Notes under the pieces: model-generated
Told to the model about the DNA's origin: nothing
What the model saw: only the letters and a program-made list of their open reading frames with translations
Databases searched by the model: none
Made by a program: the position numbers and the translations under genes
From: Eupeodes corollae
Taxonomy: Eukaryota > Arthropoda > Insecta > Diptera > Syrphidae
Length of the DNA: 64,000 nt
Reading direction: 5' to 3'
Assembly: GCF_945859685.1 (NCBI RefSeq)
Contig: NC_079149.1
Span: 60,716,991 to 60,780,990 of the forward strand
Shown: positions 1 to 9,690 of the stretch, one piece after another
Position numbering within the stretch: position 1 is the stretch's first letter
Layout: the number at the start of each line of letters is the position of its first letter

Positions 1-549
1 ATAAGTTCCTCCTCTAGAATGACAGACAATGAGACATATTTAGGCACTGAAATATTCCTACAATGCAGTTTAAATTGTTTTCAGGAACGATTTTGGAAGT
101 CCCGTTTTTAAGTCTAAAATATAATTTGATGTTTTATTAGGAAAAAAAATACAACTTTTTAGAAAGAAACGTTGCAGCTTCTCTCCTAGGCAACACTCGT
201 TGTAGTCTCACACTTGAGAACAGTACAGCATAATTGATCTTGAAGCTACATTTTGGGTTTTGAATTTAGCTGAGTGCCGGATATTCAGTTTTCGAAATAC
301 TAAATCTATTTTTTATTTTTTTTTTCCAAGACATGTTATACTTTGACATAACTCCAAGATATTTGTATTGGTTCTTAATAGCTATTTTTACACCACCGGA
401 AAACAAATTTTTGTTAGTCTGCTATTCAGCCTCCATTTCGAAAGATCACTTTTTCTGCTTTTTCAAGATATTGATTGACTGATTGTTGTCGCTGTAGTTA
501 ATAAAACTGTTTATAAGAATTTCCAATTTAGAAGCTGTCAGTACAAAAA

Positions 550-677
550 ATCATCAGCATATAATTTTAAAGCTAATTCTCACATATTCCGTAATCAATC
601 CTGTTGTAAGCTCCGTGGGTAAGTCGTTCAATATTAAAAAGAAGTGCTTTCAAACACATCCTTGTTTAACACCTTTA
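550..677 (-). other. RT catalytic core motifs of left-edge LINE
   Basis: The motif KGVKQGCV (653-677), an in-frame TGA, then ILNDLP, and finally LYADD (catalytic YADD at 550-561) lie in one minus-strand reading frame. Spacing is as expected between RT motifs B and C. The stop between them rules out activity. Confidence 0.85.
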
Positions 678-1284
678 TTTTTTTAACAAAGTCTGATCTA
701 TTTTTTTCATCAAAGACAGAAACTTTAGAATGTTTATCATTTTTTTGAAGATCCCAAGTGTAGTCAACTTTCTGTTTAAGCTGTCAAATGCAGCTTTTAG
801 ATAGAAAAAAAGGCATACAGTTTCGTCTTTTGACTCAATAGGACCTGCATAAGATAATTTTAAATGTAGATCTGGTCGACTTTTGAGTAGTTTTACGTTA
901 CGCAGTTTGATATTCGTTCAGAATATTGTTTCTTCAACCCAAGACGGAAAATTCACGATAGTTTGTGGTACCATTAGTGTTGCCTTTTTTTAATACCGGA
1001 TTTATAATCGATTGTTTGAGCGAGGTTGGACAAAAATGTCGCTGAATCAATAATCAGTGCTGGACTGGCATTCTTTTTAAATTTTATTCCGGAATACATC
1101 AATTTTTAATTTTCTAAACGACTTAAGTTGTTCAAAAATTGTCTTTCGAGTTACATTTCACGCGCAAGATCTACCCAAAGCTTCTTTGGATCAAACTTTA
1201 ACTTTTGACAACCATCTATTCCATTAGCTTCAAACTTGTATACATAAGCAGACTTTTAACGCATTACAACTATCAATAGAAAGT

Positions 1285-1842
1285 TCATGAAGATGTAAAT
1301 GTTCTGCTTCTTAAGGCTGTTTCAAGATTTTTGACATGTGTGACATTTGTTCTCAATACATTAAAGCCGGGGAAGGTAATATGCATATGATCGGAAAAAA
1401 ATTCAGTACCAACTGCAGAGTCTTCTATTAAATGTTTAGTTGCATAATGATGGACAAAGGTATACAAGTCTTTTCTATCTTTGAAGCTCCGACCGTTTAA
1501 AAAAGGTCCAAACTCATCAAGAAGTTCTAGAAATAAATAACATTTGCTGTCACAAGTGGTATCTTTTGAGGAACTTATTTCTGCGAACGAATTTAAGGCT
1601 GTAGGGCTAGTGTCTACAAAACCTATTGTTCCTGTTCTACAATTCATGTTCCCAAAAACAATAAACTTGTCTATATCACTTTTGGCAAAATATGTTTTCA
1701 GCTTGTTGAAATTATCTCTCCAATGATTGCAGTTAAGGAACACAGGAACAAAGTTGACAGTACTTTGACCACTATTAATCAATCGACAATAAATTGAAAT
1801 CTTTGATGGAACGTCCGCAATGTGTACGTTAGATAGTGTCAA
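1285..1842 (-). pseudogene. LINE apurinic-type (EEP) endonuclease domain, C-terminal half
   Basis: An open frame of 185 codons is the longest intact piece of the LINE at the left edge. It contains FIVFGNMNCRTG near residues 61-72, aligning with the family motif GDFNARTG (catalytic D changed to N, F to M), and FFSDHMHI near 148-155, aligning with the conserved SDH that ends EEP endonucleases. These nick target DNA for reverse transcription. The N-terminal part, with the expected metal-binding N and E, is not clearly readable upstream of 1860. The first methionine is probably internal, because the domain should begin further upstream. Confidence 0.8.
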
Positions 1843-2110
1843 CTTATTGACAAATATACGTTTTTGAATTTTTGTTATAATAAACGTTGTCTAGGAACAG
1901 ATATAAAGTGCTTTATTTTAGAGGTATAAAAAAACGCTCTTCCTTTGGTACTTTCAAACTTTCAAATGCATACAGATTACAGAACATTTTTTCAATATTA
2001 ACTTTAATTTGCTACTTTTGTTGCATTGAATTAAATGACTATGATTTATTGACATTGCTCGGACATTTTGAAAGGAATGATGTTGATTCGAATCTTTCGA
2101 GAGTTTAAAT

Positions 2111-4160
2111 TTTGAAAAACAAATTTTTTTGTTGGTTGGTATCGCTTCGATAAAACTAGATGGGAATACAATTTTGAAGCACTTTTATATTAGTCAAACA
2201 CAAATCACCCTATATATTGTGTGTCAAAGTAAAGACCAGTTTAATTATAATTTTATATTAAATTGAACGACGTGTTTACTGTTTTTATTATTGTGATCAC
2301 CTTTTAATATGAACGTTTTCGTGAAAGCATTAAACTTCTGTAATCACTTTGTGATTAAATAGCTGAAAAAAACAACACAATGCGCGAATAAAGGGAAGCT
2401 TTTTGTCGGTGTAGTAGTCGTTTTTGAATAAATTTATTATGTAATACACTTGTCAGGATACAAGCGACAATGGAGTGTCTTTTTTTTCGGTTTCATCTTC
2501 CTACGCGGTACCTACCGTTTAATTAATGTTAATGTTCACACAATGGGTAAAGTTTTATATACATATGTATGTATATACGAACTTAAGACATTTACACAAG
2601 TATGGGATGAGTTTCGATATAAATTTAATTTTATTTGATTACTTTCTTGGTTCAAAGAATTGAATTTTTAATTAAGTGTCTAGTTTCATTGGCAATATTG
2701 CGAAATTATGTAAGTATTTTGCATTTTTATAAAAAAAGGTAAAACTGAATTTAACTTAAAACCTACAAAAATTTCGTACTTAAGACAAATTTTAAATGGG
2801 ATGATTTTTAATTTTAAACATTTTAAAAATTATAAATAGTTTTTACTTGGCTTCATGTATAAAAGATATAAAAAAATATCGACTTCAAATAAATTTGGTG
2901 GTAAAAAAACATATTAAGACATAAGTGTATTGCAAAGAGTATAAAAAAATTTTTAAAATGTCTTAAAACTCTCCAAAGTTTAAAGGCAAATATATGATAT
3001 TCTATTGTTAAACTTAAACAAAAAAAAATTATAAAAAATCTCTGACGTATTTCCCACTAATTCGCACTGAAAAAAATAGACAAATTTTTATTTAAATTTT
3101 TTCTAATTAAAAAATTGGTCTAGCTTTCAGATGGTGAAAAAAACTAGCCAAAACTCTAGCAATTGACAATTTCTTCCAGTTTACTTCGATATAAAAATAT
3201 CAGGTTCTAATTTTAAAGAACACTTTAAATCAATTTGCATACTTGAATTCAATCTTATGACAATAAATATACTCGTAACATATTCTTTGAGCCTAAAAAT
3301 TATCAACATAGATTATAAAGTTGTAAGTGTCGAAAGCTAACAAAATCACTAATAATAATCGAAAGAAGTATAAAAACAATAATATCTTCGAATACAATAT
3401 TGTAGCTATGATTACTTCAAACCGAAAATAAAAAAAAAGGAAGAAAAAAGAAAATGGGCAAGTAGAAGGAAATTAGTAGAATATCAAAATGAAAGTGATT
3501 TTGTTAAGTTCTTTGGTTTGAGTTTGGACCAAGGAACCAAACAAACCAGAAAGAATGGCACTTAAGGGAAATTAAGTTTGAAACGATGATGAAGATGAGC
3601 AATGCGAAAGAGGAAGAAGTATTTGCTTAAGGTTAGACTCACAGGAATATGATTCGACCTGCGTGTGGGATATGGGGTGAAGTCTCTTTTATTGACGTCC
3701 AGAACAATCATAAAACACAAATCATCTTTCATATAAAAAGAAATAAAGAACTCGAATGAACATCATATCAGTACAAAAAGAAAAAAAATTACTTTAACAC
3801 AATGGTAATTTTTAAAGGTTCTTAAAGCACGAAGATGTAATGTGGTTTGTTATAATTTCGAGGAATAATTTTATATTCACCATCTATTTTATATGCTATG
3901 GCATTTTTTTTAATAGTTTCATTTAAGAACTTAGTTTTTTTAATCCATTGCTTGTGTTCCTGACAATCAAATTGCATTTTTTTAATAGTTTTATTAAATC
4001 CAACTTTAAAAACACCCTATTACCTAGGTTTAGTGAGATATTATTATTTATATTTAAAAAAAAAAAAAACAACGAACTTCAAATCGATACCCACCATCTT
4101 TATACAGTATTTATAGAGAAGAACTTTAAAGAGCAATAACTAGTTTGGGCATCCTTGTCA
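2111..4160. other. AT-rich spacer, no gene recognised
   Basis: Very AT-rich sequence with many short homopolymers. No conserved coding stretch was seen in either strand. A 21-base string near 2876-2898 matches part of the repeat family at 40791-42540 but is too short to call. A purine-rich patch lies at 3430-3640. Confidence 0.5.
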
Positions 4161-4164
4161 AACT

Positions 4165-5020
4165 TGTGCTTTTGTGCAAAATGACGATGGAAAATGCTGG
4201 CTGCTCCATAATAAAATTGTGCATAACTCAATTGTCAACACTTGACACTTGAGGCGCAATCTTCCAAAGGTCCCTCCAATCACTCGAATACACCGATGAT
4301 ATTAAAATAATTAGAAAATCGAGGCGTGATGTCAGTGGCAATTTTTTGAGCATTACAAAATATAGGAAGCGGAGAAGATGCGTTTACTGGTCATAAGGGC
4401 AAGAAGAAGTATAAGCTGCCATCAAAAAAGGAAATTGCACGACGACGCGACGTCATGGACATAACGTCACCATGGTCACCTTTAACTTTGAGATAATTAA
4501 GGACTTTGGCTACATAGGTACCGAAACCAGTGCTGAAATAAAACGAAGAATAACGTTTGTACTTAACCTTTCTCGAGTATCTTAAGTCTTCATCTATAAG
4601 ACACCCATCATTCATACCGCTGAGGCTTGGATCTTATCAAGGCAAGATGAGAACGTCTAAGAAAGCTTCGAGATAAAAAATCTTCCGGTGATTTTTGATG
4701 GAGAGTGGAGGAGAAGATACAACGACGAACTGTACAGGCTGCATAACAACATTAATCTGGTCAAAAGAATGGAAGTCGAACGTCTTATATGTCTTTAAGA
4801 GCGGACGCTTCTGTCCGGAAGGCCTGCAAGTTCAATCCCAAGATATGGCTCAGTGGAGGAAGACTGAGCCACGGGTAGCCCAAACAGGTGGGAGAGGACC
4901 TCAACCAAGCTGACTTTCGAAACTTGAGGCAGCTTGCTAAGGACTGAACTGACTCAAAACGCATGTTAGTTGATGCCAAGATTCGTCCTAGACTTTTGCT
5001 CCACCTTAAGTAACTAAGTA
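4165..5020 (+). mobile_element. RTE/BovB-like LINE fragment (RT to C-terminus)
   Basis: A decayed RT with C-terminal tail on the plus strand. YTDDIKII near 4287-4310 is the catalytic YADD with A changed to T. Downstream are GYIGTETSAEIKRRIT (about 4509-4555), IIHTAEAWILSRQDENV (about 4608-4660), DGEWRRRYNDELYRLHNN (about 4698-4750) and a basic tail reaching about 5020. The same string of motifs is found, better preserved, at 49730-50480, so the two are copies of one family. Most of the 5' end is missing, there are many frameshifts and stops, and about 70 codons between YTDD and GYIG are scrambled. Insect proteins of this type are often database-labelled 'craniofacial development protein 2-like'. 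The RTE/BovB clade assignment is from recall, not alignment. Confidence 0.8.
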
Positions 5021-5039
5021 ACAATCTATTATAGAGCAT

Positions 5040-5172
5040 TGTCTTAGACTTTACTTTTCTCGTAGCTCCAAAGAAACAAAAAGTCTAAGGACGTTTAATC
5101 ACAAGATGTCACAATATCCAATTTGGATCACCTCCTCGAGAATTAACCCAGTCAAACAATTTTTTTCTTATA
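5040..5172 (-). pseudogene. Tc3-like transposase fragment, third catalytic D region
   Basis: The minus strand reads IRKKLFDWVNSRGGDPNW, then after a frame change TSCD-stop-TSLDFLFLWSYEKSKV. This aligns with the block VISRNGDVNWPPRSCDLTPLDYFLWGY of the Tc3-like transposases found in this window at 7935-8994. It holds the third catalytic aspartate of the DDD triad (in SCD). Only about 45 codons survive, squeezed between an RTE-like fragment (left) and a LINE C-terminus (right). Confidence 0.75.
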
Positions 5173-5289
5173 GAATTGGTTATGCCATATATCGGGATTT
5201 TTTATAACTTAACGCGCTTTCAAGAGATTATGAATACCTTTAACACATTACGAGCAAATGCATATTGATTTTGAATGTCTACGTTTGCA

Positions 5290-5422
5290 GTATGTAAGAA
5301 AAGTGCGATTAAAAAAGAATCTCTATGAATTACATTTAGTCCAAAATCGGTCTCAAGTGTAAACTGGTGAGCATTCCTAGGAGAACGGGTATTACTGTTA
5401 TTTTGTTTGAGAGGAGGAGTGC
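5290..5422 (-). pseudogene. LINE ORF2 C-terminal fragment
   Basis: The minus strand encodes PPLKQNNSNTRSPRNAHQFT followed by LETDFGLNVIHRDSFL in one frame. This matches the tail PPLKQFSRNTRNSRNAHQFT of the LINE at 27075-28920, so both belong to one family. In that family this segment lies just after the RT thumb. Sequence upstream of 5422 does not continue the match, so the fragment was cut out by later insertions or deletions. Confidence 0.75.
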
Positions 5423-7279
5423 CAAGTAAGAATCAAACCTTGATTTATGTTAAGCTTTAGTAAAACAAAACAGTGAAAATGAAAGAAAATAATATAAGGC
5501 AGAAAAGGGAAATAAGGTAAAAACAAATACATACACGATATAACTGATTCTAATGTTGCTCTAATATTTTCGAAGAGTTAGATGTTTTCTAGCGAAAAAT
5601 GTGTAGTATTCTTTTTGAGGTAGTGGGATAGACTATCAAGGTAGATTTAGGTAAAGTTACAACTCAAACGATTTCCTTTGTTAGAAATTGACTTTAGTCC
5701 ATCTGTCGTAATTAACTAAGCCACATTAAGGTCATTCGCGTGTGAGAAAAAGTTGTTAATATCCTTTTATTTTTATCCTTATCGCACGCACATCACAGAG
5801 AAAATCGAGATGATTCTCTAGTTCATTATAACGAGCTGATGTCTTGTGGTAATTATTTTTTGTTTTCTTCATTTAGAAATCTTCACTTATTAATACCACA
5901 AAGGAGTCCATAATAACAACATCGTTTATTAAAACCAACTGATTTATTCCAACCAATTATACACGACAAGAGATTCCTTTTATCTTTAATCCTGAATAAA
6001 TGTATATAAATACTTTGTACTATAAACTTTGGCGGAAATAATTTATCGATTTTCATGAATTCACAAGACTTTGTTATGGGCTTGAGTATCTCTCACTTTA
6101 ATTTTGCTATCATTCGCAGCTTCTTCCATCCTCCACTCTCACACCCTTTTCGTTAGTCTCTTTTGTATATAAACTTATCCTTAATCAAAAAAATTATAAT
6201 CCAAAGGGAGAACAGACATTTTTTATTGCAAACAATATGCTACAGCGATCAATTTTTAAGCACAATGCAAATTCATATTAAAAATATTCGCTTAATCGGG
6301 ATAAGGATACTTCATTCCCTAACTCATTCCAAGCCCAACCCAACACCCACTCTATTTTTATTGGCAGCGCACAAAAAAAAAAGACACTGTCATCAAAAAA
6401 TGTTCCCTAAATTGCTGCTTTCATTTTCATCAGCACACAGCAGAGAACCAGCGAGGCGCGGCGCGGTGCACAGCACCATCAAGCTCATGAAATCCATTGA
6501 TCTCATTCACACAAAGAAGTTTTCGAAATTTTATTAAGAGATTAACTTTCATTTCATCATCATGTGAAGGAAGAATGAACAAGCATGAGTCCTTTGACAT
6601 TTTGAATCAATTTTCATCATGGAAATTGGGACAGTTTGAAGCTCTTCATATACACTAGTAGCTGTACCTATAGAAGCTATCTACAAACTTTAGCTCAAGG
6701 GATTTGTGCTGTATCAATACACTATAGTGTAAAGGACTATAAGGACATTACCTATACATACATGTGTATGTTAGTTATACATGCTATACATATAACTAAC
6801 ATATGACGTTTATATAAGAAAATGATTAATAATTATTTCAAGGAAAAAATAAATGTGACGTTGGAAGCTGTAAGTCATGCTCAGTTCATGGTAGTTTTTA
6901 TTTACGGGAGGTCAATTAATAAAAATACGTTGTTGATTTACGAGTAAGTTTCTTTACTTTTTACTATTTATAGAACGTGATTAATTCAGTTGTTGGAAAC
7001 ATTTCCACATCCTCATACTAATACATACGATCGGTTATAAATAAATTGCAATATTCATTGTGTTCCAGTCCTTCGTTCTGAAAATGGTGTTAATATTGAT
7101 GTTGATTTTATAAGAATACAATGATAAACGATTCAAAGTCTTTTATATTAAATAGCTTAAATATTTGCCTATTCTTTTGAATTGAATTTATGAACTAAAA
7201 AAAACTTAATTTTTCAAAAATTAAACAAATAATGATAAATGATACTTAAGATCTACCTTATTCGTTGAAGCAGTAAGAG
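5423..7279. other. Spacer, no gene recognised
   Basis: No recognisable coding remnant. A short GC-rich patch around 6440-6485 stands out from the AT-rich surroundings. A 124-codon open frame on the plus strand at 6163-6537 covers it but has low-complexity, family-less content and is not called. Confidence 0.45.
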
Positions 7280-7860
7280 CTAGCTATGAATTGAGACAAT
7301 AAATGTCGAAATTTCTTAGATCACAGGGATCATTTTTGTTAGAGTCTCTAATGTAGAGTGAGACACTATCTCCTCTTTTCCTAATCCTTGAAGCTCCTGC
7401 GATAATCGTTTGATGGCCAGAAGTTCAGCCTGGAACACGCTTCAGTAATTGAAAAAATGAATGACCTATTCTCCCAGGTAAACTTGGAAGGGATGGACAC
7501 TTGGAAGCTTTAGTTAACTTGTGAATCAGGGATTACTGAGTTCGAAATATTGAAATGGCTTAGATTATTATTAAACCACTGTGATTAGGTTTTGAGTCGT
7601 GCGGCTGTGTTAGCAGGCGATAGATTGCTGGAAAATATTAAGCGGTATAAGATGGAACAGAACTGTTGCTGTGTCCAGCGTAGCCCACCATACTTCTATT
7701 CCATATGTAAGTATTGGTTTAATGACCGAGATGTACAGAGAATATAGGGCCACAGTCGATTTGTTATCTCTCTCTTGAATATAAGGTTTAAGGTTTCATG
7801 TCATATCCATGATAAGACCCAAGTATTTTGATTTGTCTTTAAAATTTAAGTGGATTACCA
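7280..7860 (-). mobile_element. LINE remnant with RNase H (LOA/R1/I type), 3' portion
   Basis: On the minus strand, SGNPLKF then (one-base shift) KDKSKYLGLIMD and IKPILTYGIEVWWATLD (about 7835-7640) are the RT thumb of an RNase H-bearing LINE. Further downstream VFQAELLAIKRLSQELQ (about 7440-7380) matches the RNase H entry motif VFQAE. RNase H removes the RNA strand after reverse transcription and is found in the LOA/I/R1-type group (family knowledge). The 5' continuation lies beyond the transposon at 7861-9094: YVFYTRKYKISHLEPP at 9095-9145 is the RT segment that should directly precede SGNPLKF. Frameshifts and stops make it inactive. Confidence 0.8.
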
Positions 7861-7890
7861 CTTATAAAGGGTTATTTTTTAAAAGCTATA
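7861..7890 (+). repeat. Left terminal inverted repeat of Tc3-like element
   Basis: Reads CTTATAAAGGGTTATTTTTT and continues AAAAGCTATAGG. It pairs imperfectly with the inverse of 9061-9090. Transposase binds such ends. Confidence 0.65.
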
Positions 7891-7934
7891 GGAAATGCAA
7901 GAAATCTTTATATGAATAGTACGGTCCATATAAT

Positions 7935-8994
7935 TTAATGTTTGAAGATTATTTCATGCAAATGTTGACCTCAAATGGTCAATCCGCTTAGTCCAATTTT
8001 GATACACTCTTTCCAACACTTCGGCCAATATCTCACGAATAAATACTGCATTGCTGTCCTCCAATACGTTCATTGAAACGGGCTTGTCTGTATAGACATG
8101 AGCTTTAACATAGCTTCACACAAAATAGTCTTAAGGAGTTAAATCGCATAATCATAGGCGGCCAATTCACCGGTCCTGAGCTTGAAATAAAATGTTCACC
8201 GAACTCGCCTCCCAATAATTCCATTGTTAGGCGTGCTGTCTGCCATGTGGCACTGTCTTGTTCAAACCACATGTCATGCAAGTCAAGCTCCTGCATTTTG
8301 GGCAAAATAAGTTGGATGATTCACGGTATCGCTCACCATTCAAAGTTACGTTACTATTCGCATCATCTTTGAAGAAGTACGGTCCAATGATGCGACCAGC
8401 CCATAAACCGCACCAAACTGTGACTTTTTCTGGAAGCATTGGTAGCTCTTGCAATGCTTTTGGCTGATACTCACTCCAAAATCGACAATTCTGTTTATTT
8501 ACGTACTCATTAAGCCAAAAATGAGCTGCGTCACTTAACACAATTTTTTGGTAAAAAGGTGGATCTTGGGCCAACTTTCCAAAAGCCCATTCACTAAAAA
8601 TTGTACGTTGCAGTGGGCCGTTCGGCATCAATTCTTGCACCATTTGTATTTTGAAAGGATTCACACCTCAATCCTTCCTCAAAATTGTCCCCGTTGTTAA
8701 GAAACAGAGGCCCAATTGCTGCGAACGTCGACCAATCGATAATTGATGGTCTTCATTAACACTGACAGATACAGCTGCGATATTTTCTTCAGTTCGCACT
8801 CAACGTAAGTGTGTTAATGGTTTAAAGTTCAGCAATGTAAATTTGGTGCAAAATTTAGTCACAATAGAACGATAAGCCCCTTTAGTGGGTCGATTAAACT
8901 GACCATAAAATGGAAGAAGTACTCTATGAACTTTCTTAATTTAATAATAAAATTTAATAATTTGCTAACGTTGTTCGTTTGTAAGACGATTCAT
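7935..8994 (-). pseudogene. Tc3-like transposase pseudogene
   Basis: Start ATG at 8994-8992 (MNRLTNEQR) and stop TAA at 7937-7935 are both preserved, giving about 350 codons. In order: N-terminal helix-turn-helix region with RPTKGAYRSIVTKFCTKFTL, the linker VRTEENIAAVSVSVNEDHQL, SIGRRSQQLG, then VNPFKIQMVQELMPNGPLQ. The catalytic part has LSDAAHFWLNEYVNKQNCRF (first D kept, following E changed to A), TVWCGLWAGRIIGPYFFKDD, MWFEQDSATWQTARLT (second D kept), VNWPP and, after a frameshift, CDLTP-stop-DYFV (third D kept). The tail YVKAHVYTDKP and QHLHEIIFKH ends normally. Early stops and two or more frameshifts block expression. The 145-codon open piece is 8227-8664. Confidence 0.9.
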
Positions 8995-9060
8995 GGTTAG
9001 ATTATAGAAACAAAACACGAAACATACTTCAGCTTTTTAAACCAGTGTTGTCAAAAAGAT

Positions 9061-9090
9061 AACAGCTAAAAAATCACCTTTAATAGGGAG
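9061..9090 (-). repeat. Right terminal inverted repeat of Tc3-like element
   Basis: The reverse complement reads CTCCCTATTAAAGGTGATTT and continues TTTAGCTGTT. It matches the left end in the core TATxAAAGGxTxATTTTTT. Confidence 0.65.
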
Positions 9091-9094
9091 GCTC

Positions 9095-9170
9095 TAGATG
9101 GGAGATTTTATATTTCCTAGTATAGAAGACATACGAGTTATATAAGAACACATTTGTTTGCTGGATTTTG
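9095..9170 (-). mobile_element. LINE remnant, 5' continuation of the 7280-7860 copy
   Basis: The minus strand reads NPANK near the right edge and YVFYTRKYKISHLEPP up to the transposon boundary. In RNase H-bearing LINEs the segment LVLFTRKYKIP lies just before the YLG motif. That motif is found on the other side of the transposon, so the two pieces were contiguous before insertion. Confidence 0.7.
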
Positions 9171-9419
9171 TTCTACCTTTTTGCTCATAATGTTTCTTTT
9201 TTATTATTTAACAAATAAAATAAAAATCTCTTAGCGGAAAACAAAAATTAATCATCTACATACTTTAATAGTGTTAATTGTCCTATGTCGAATACTTCTA
9301 TATAATACCATTTTATTAAATCCAAAGATAAACATTAGCAGATTTGGCCATCAAGTGGTTTATTCTTAAATAATGGATTATTTAAACACTGAAAGTTGTC
9401 AGTTTTATATTTCCTTAAA

Positions 9420-9690
9420 ACCAAATGAGACGCTTTACGCTTAAACAATGCACGTTAGGAAATATTGAAAAGACATTTGACGAATTATTGCACAAAATTG
9501 GTCTTAACAAATTGAGTTCGATTGGAGTTCACGACCGTTTATTGGTCACATCTTTAAGTGAGATATTATAGCACCTTGTTCAGGATTAACCCACATGTCA
9601 ATTTAAATTCATTTCTGGCGTACCTCAAGGAAGTCACCTTGGTCCATAACTCTTTATCGCCAATCTATATAGATGATCTTTAAATATGGA
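9420..9690 (+). mobile_element. Jockey-like LINE reverse transcriptase scrap
   Basis: The plus strand reads EKTFDELLHKIG, LNKLSSIGVHDRLL (about 9490-9540), and FKFISGVPQGSHLGP at about 9604-9648, ending in a TAA where LLF should follow, then LFIANLYR. These are the FD and GVPQG motifs of a Jockey-type RT. The YADD motif and everything else are gone. Two frameshifts separate the pieces. Confidence 0.75.

Larger units (their letters stand above)
1..1860 (-). mobile_element. Non-LTR retrotransposon (LINE) remnant with endonuclease and RT, cut by window edge
   Basis: Read on the minus strand this runs endonuclease (about 1860-1285), then reverse transcriptase (about 1000-320), then the RT C-terminal tail up to base 1, so the 3' end lies outside the window. 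RT landmarks are KKGNTNGTTNYRE near 970, KGVKQGCV at 653-677 followed by an in-frame stop and ILNDLPTEL, LALKLYADD with the catalytic YADD at 550-561, YKYLGVM near 350, and a tail with TSNYILDLKTGLPKSF near 90-120. Frames change several times, so it is a pseudogene. The tail resembles the LINE fragment nested at 61247-62274 and both may belong to one family (inference). The GVKQGCVLSP-type motif is typical of LINEs; the exact clade is not assigned. Confidence 0.85.
7861..9094 (-). mobile_element. Tc3-like (IS630-Tc1-mariner) DNA transposon, nearly complete
   Basis: The element spans imperfect terminal inverted repeats: the left end reads CTTATAAAGGGTTATTTTTT and the right end, reversed, CTATTAAAGGTGATTTTTTA. 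Between them lies a transposase gene on the minus strand (7935-8994). The copy interrupts the reading of a LINE on both sides, so it inserted into that LINE. The expected TA target duplication cannot be fixed because both ends are mutated. Length about 1.23 kb is normal for the superfamily. Confidence 0.8.

Noticed and set aside
2876..2898. Additional copy of the AT-rich tandem-unit family
   Set aside because: Only about 21 bases (ATATCGACTTCAAATAAATT) match and nothing else around them does.
6163..6537. 124-codon plus-strand open frame
   Set aside because: Composition is dominated by I, K, H, S and L with no motif, and it runs through a GC-rich patch by chance; no upstream promoter or splice context supports it.
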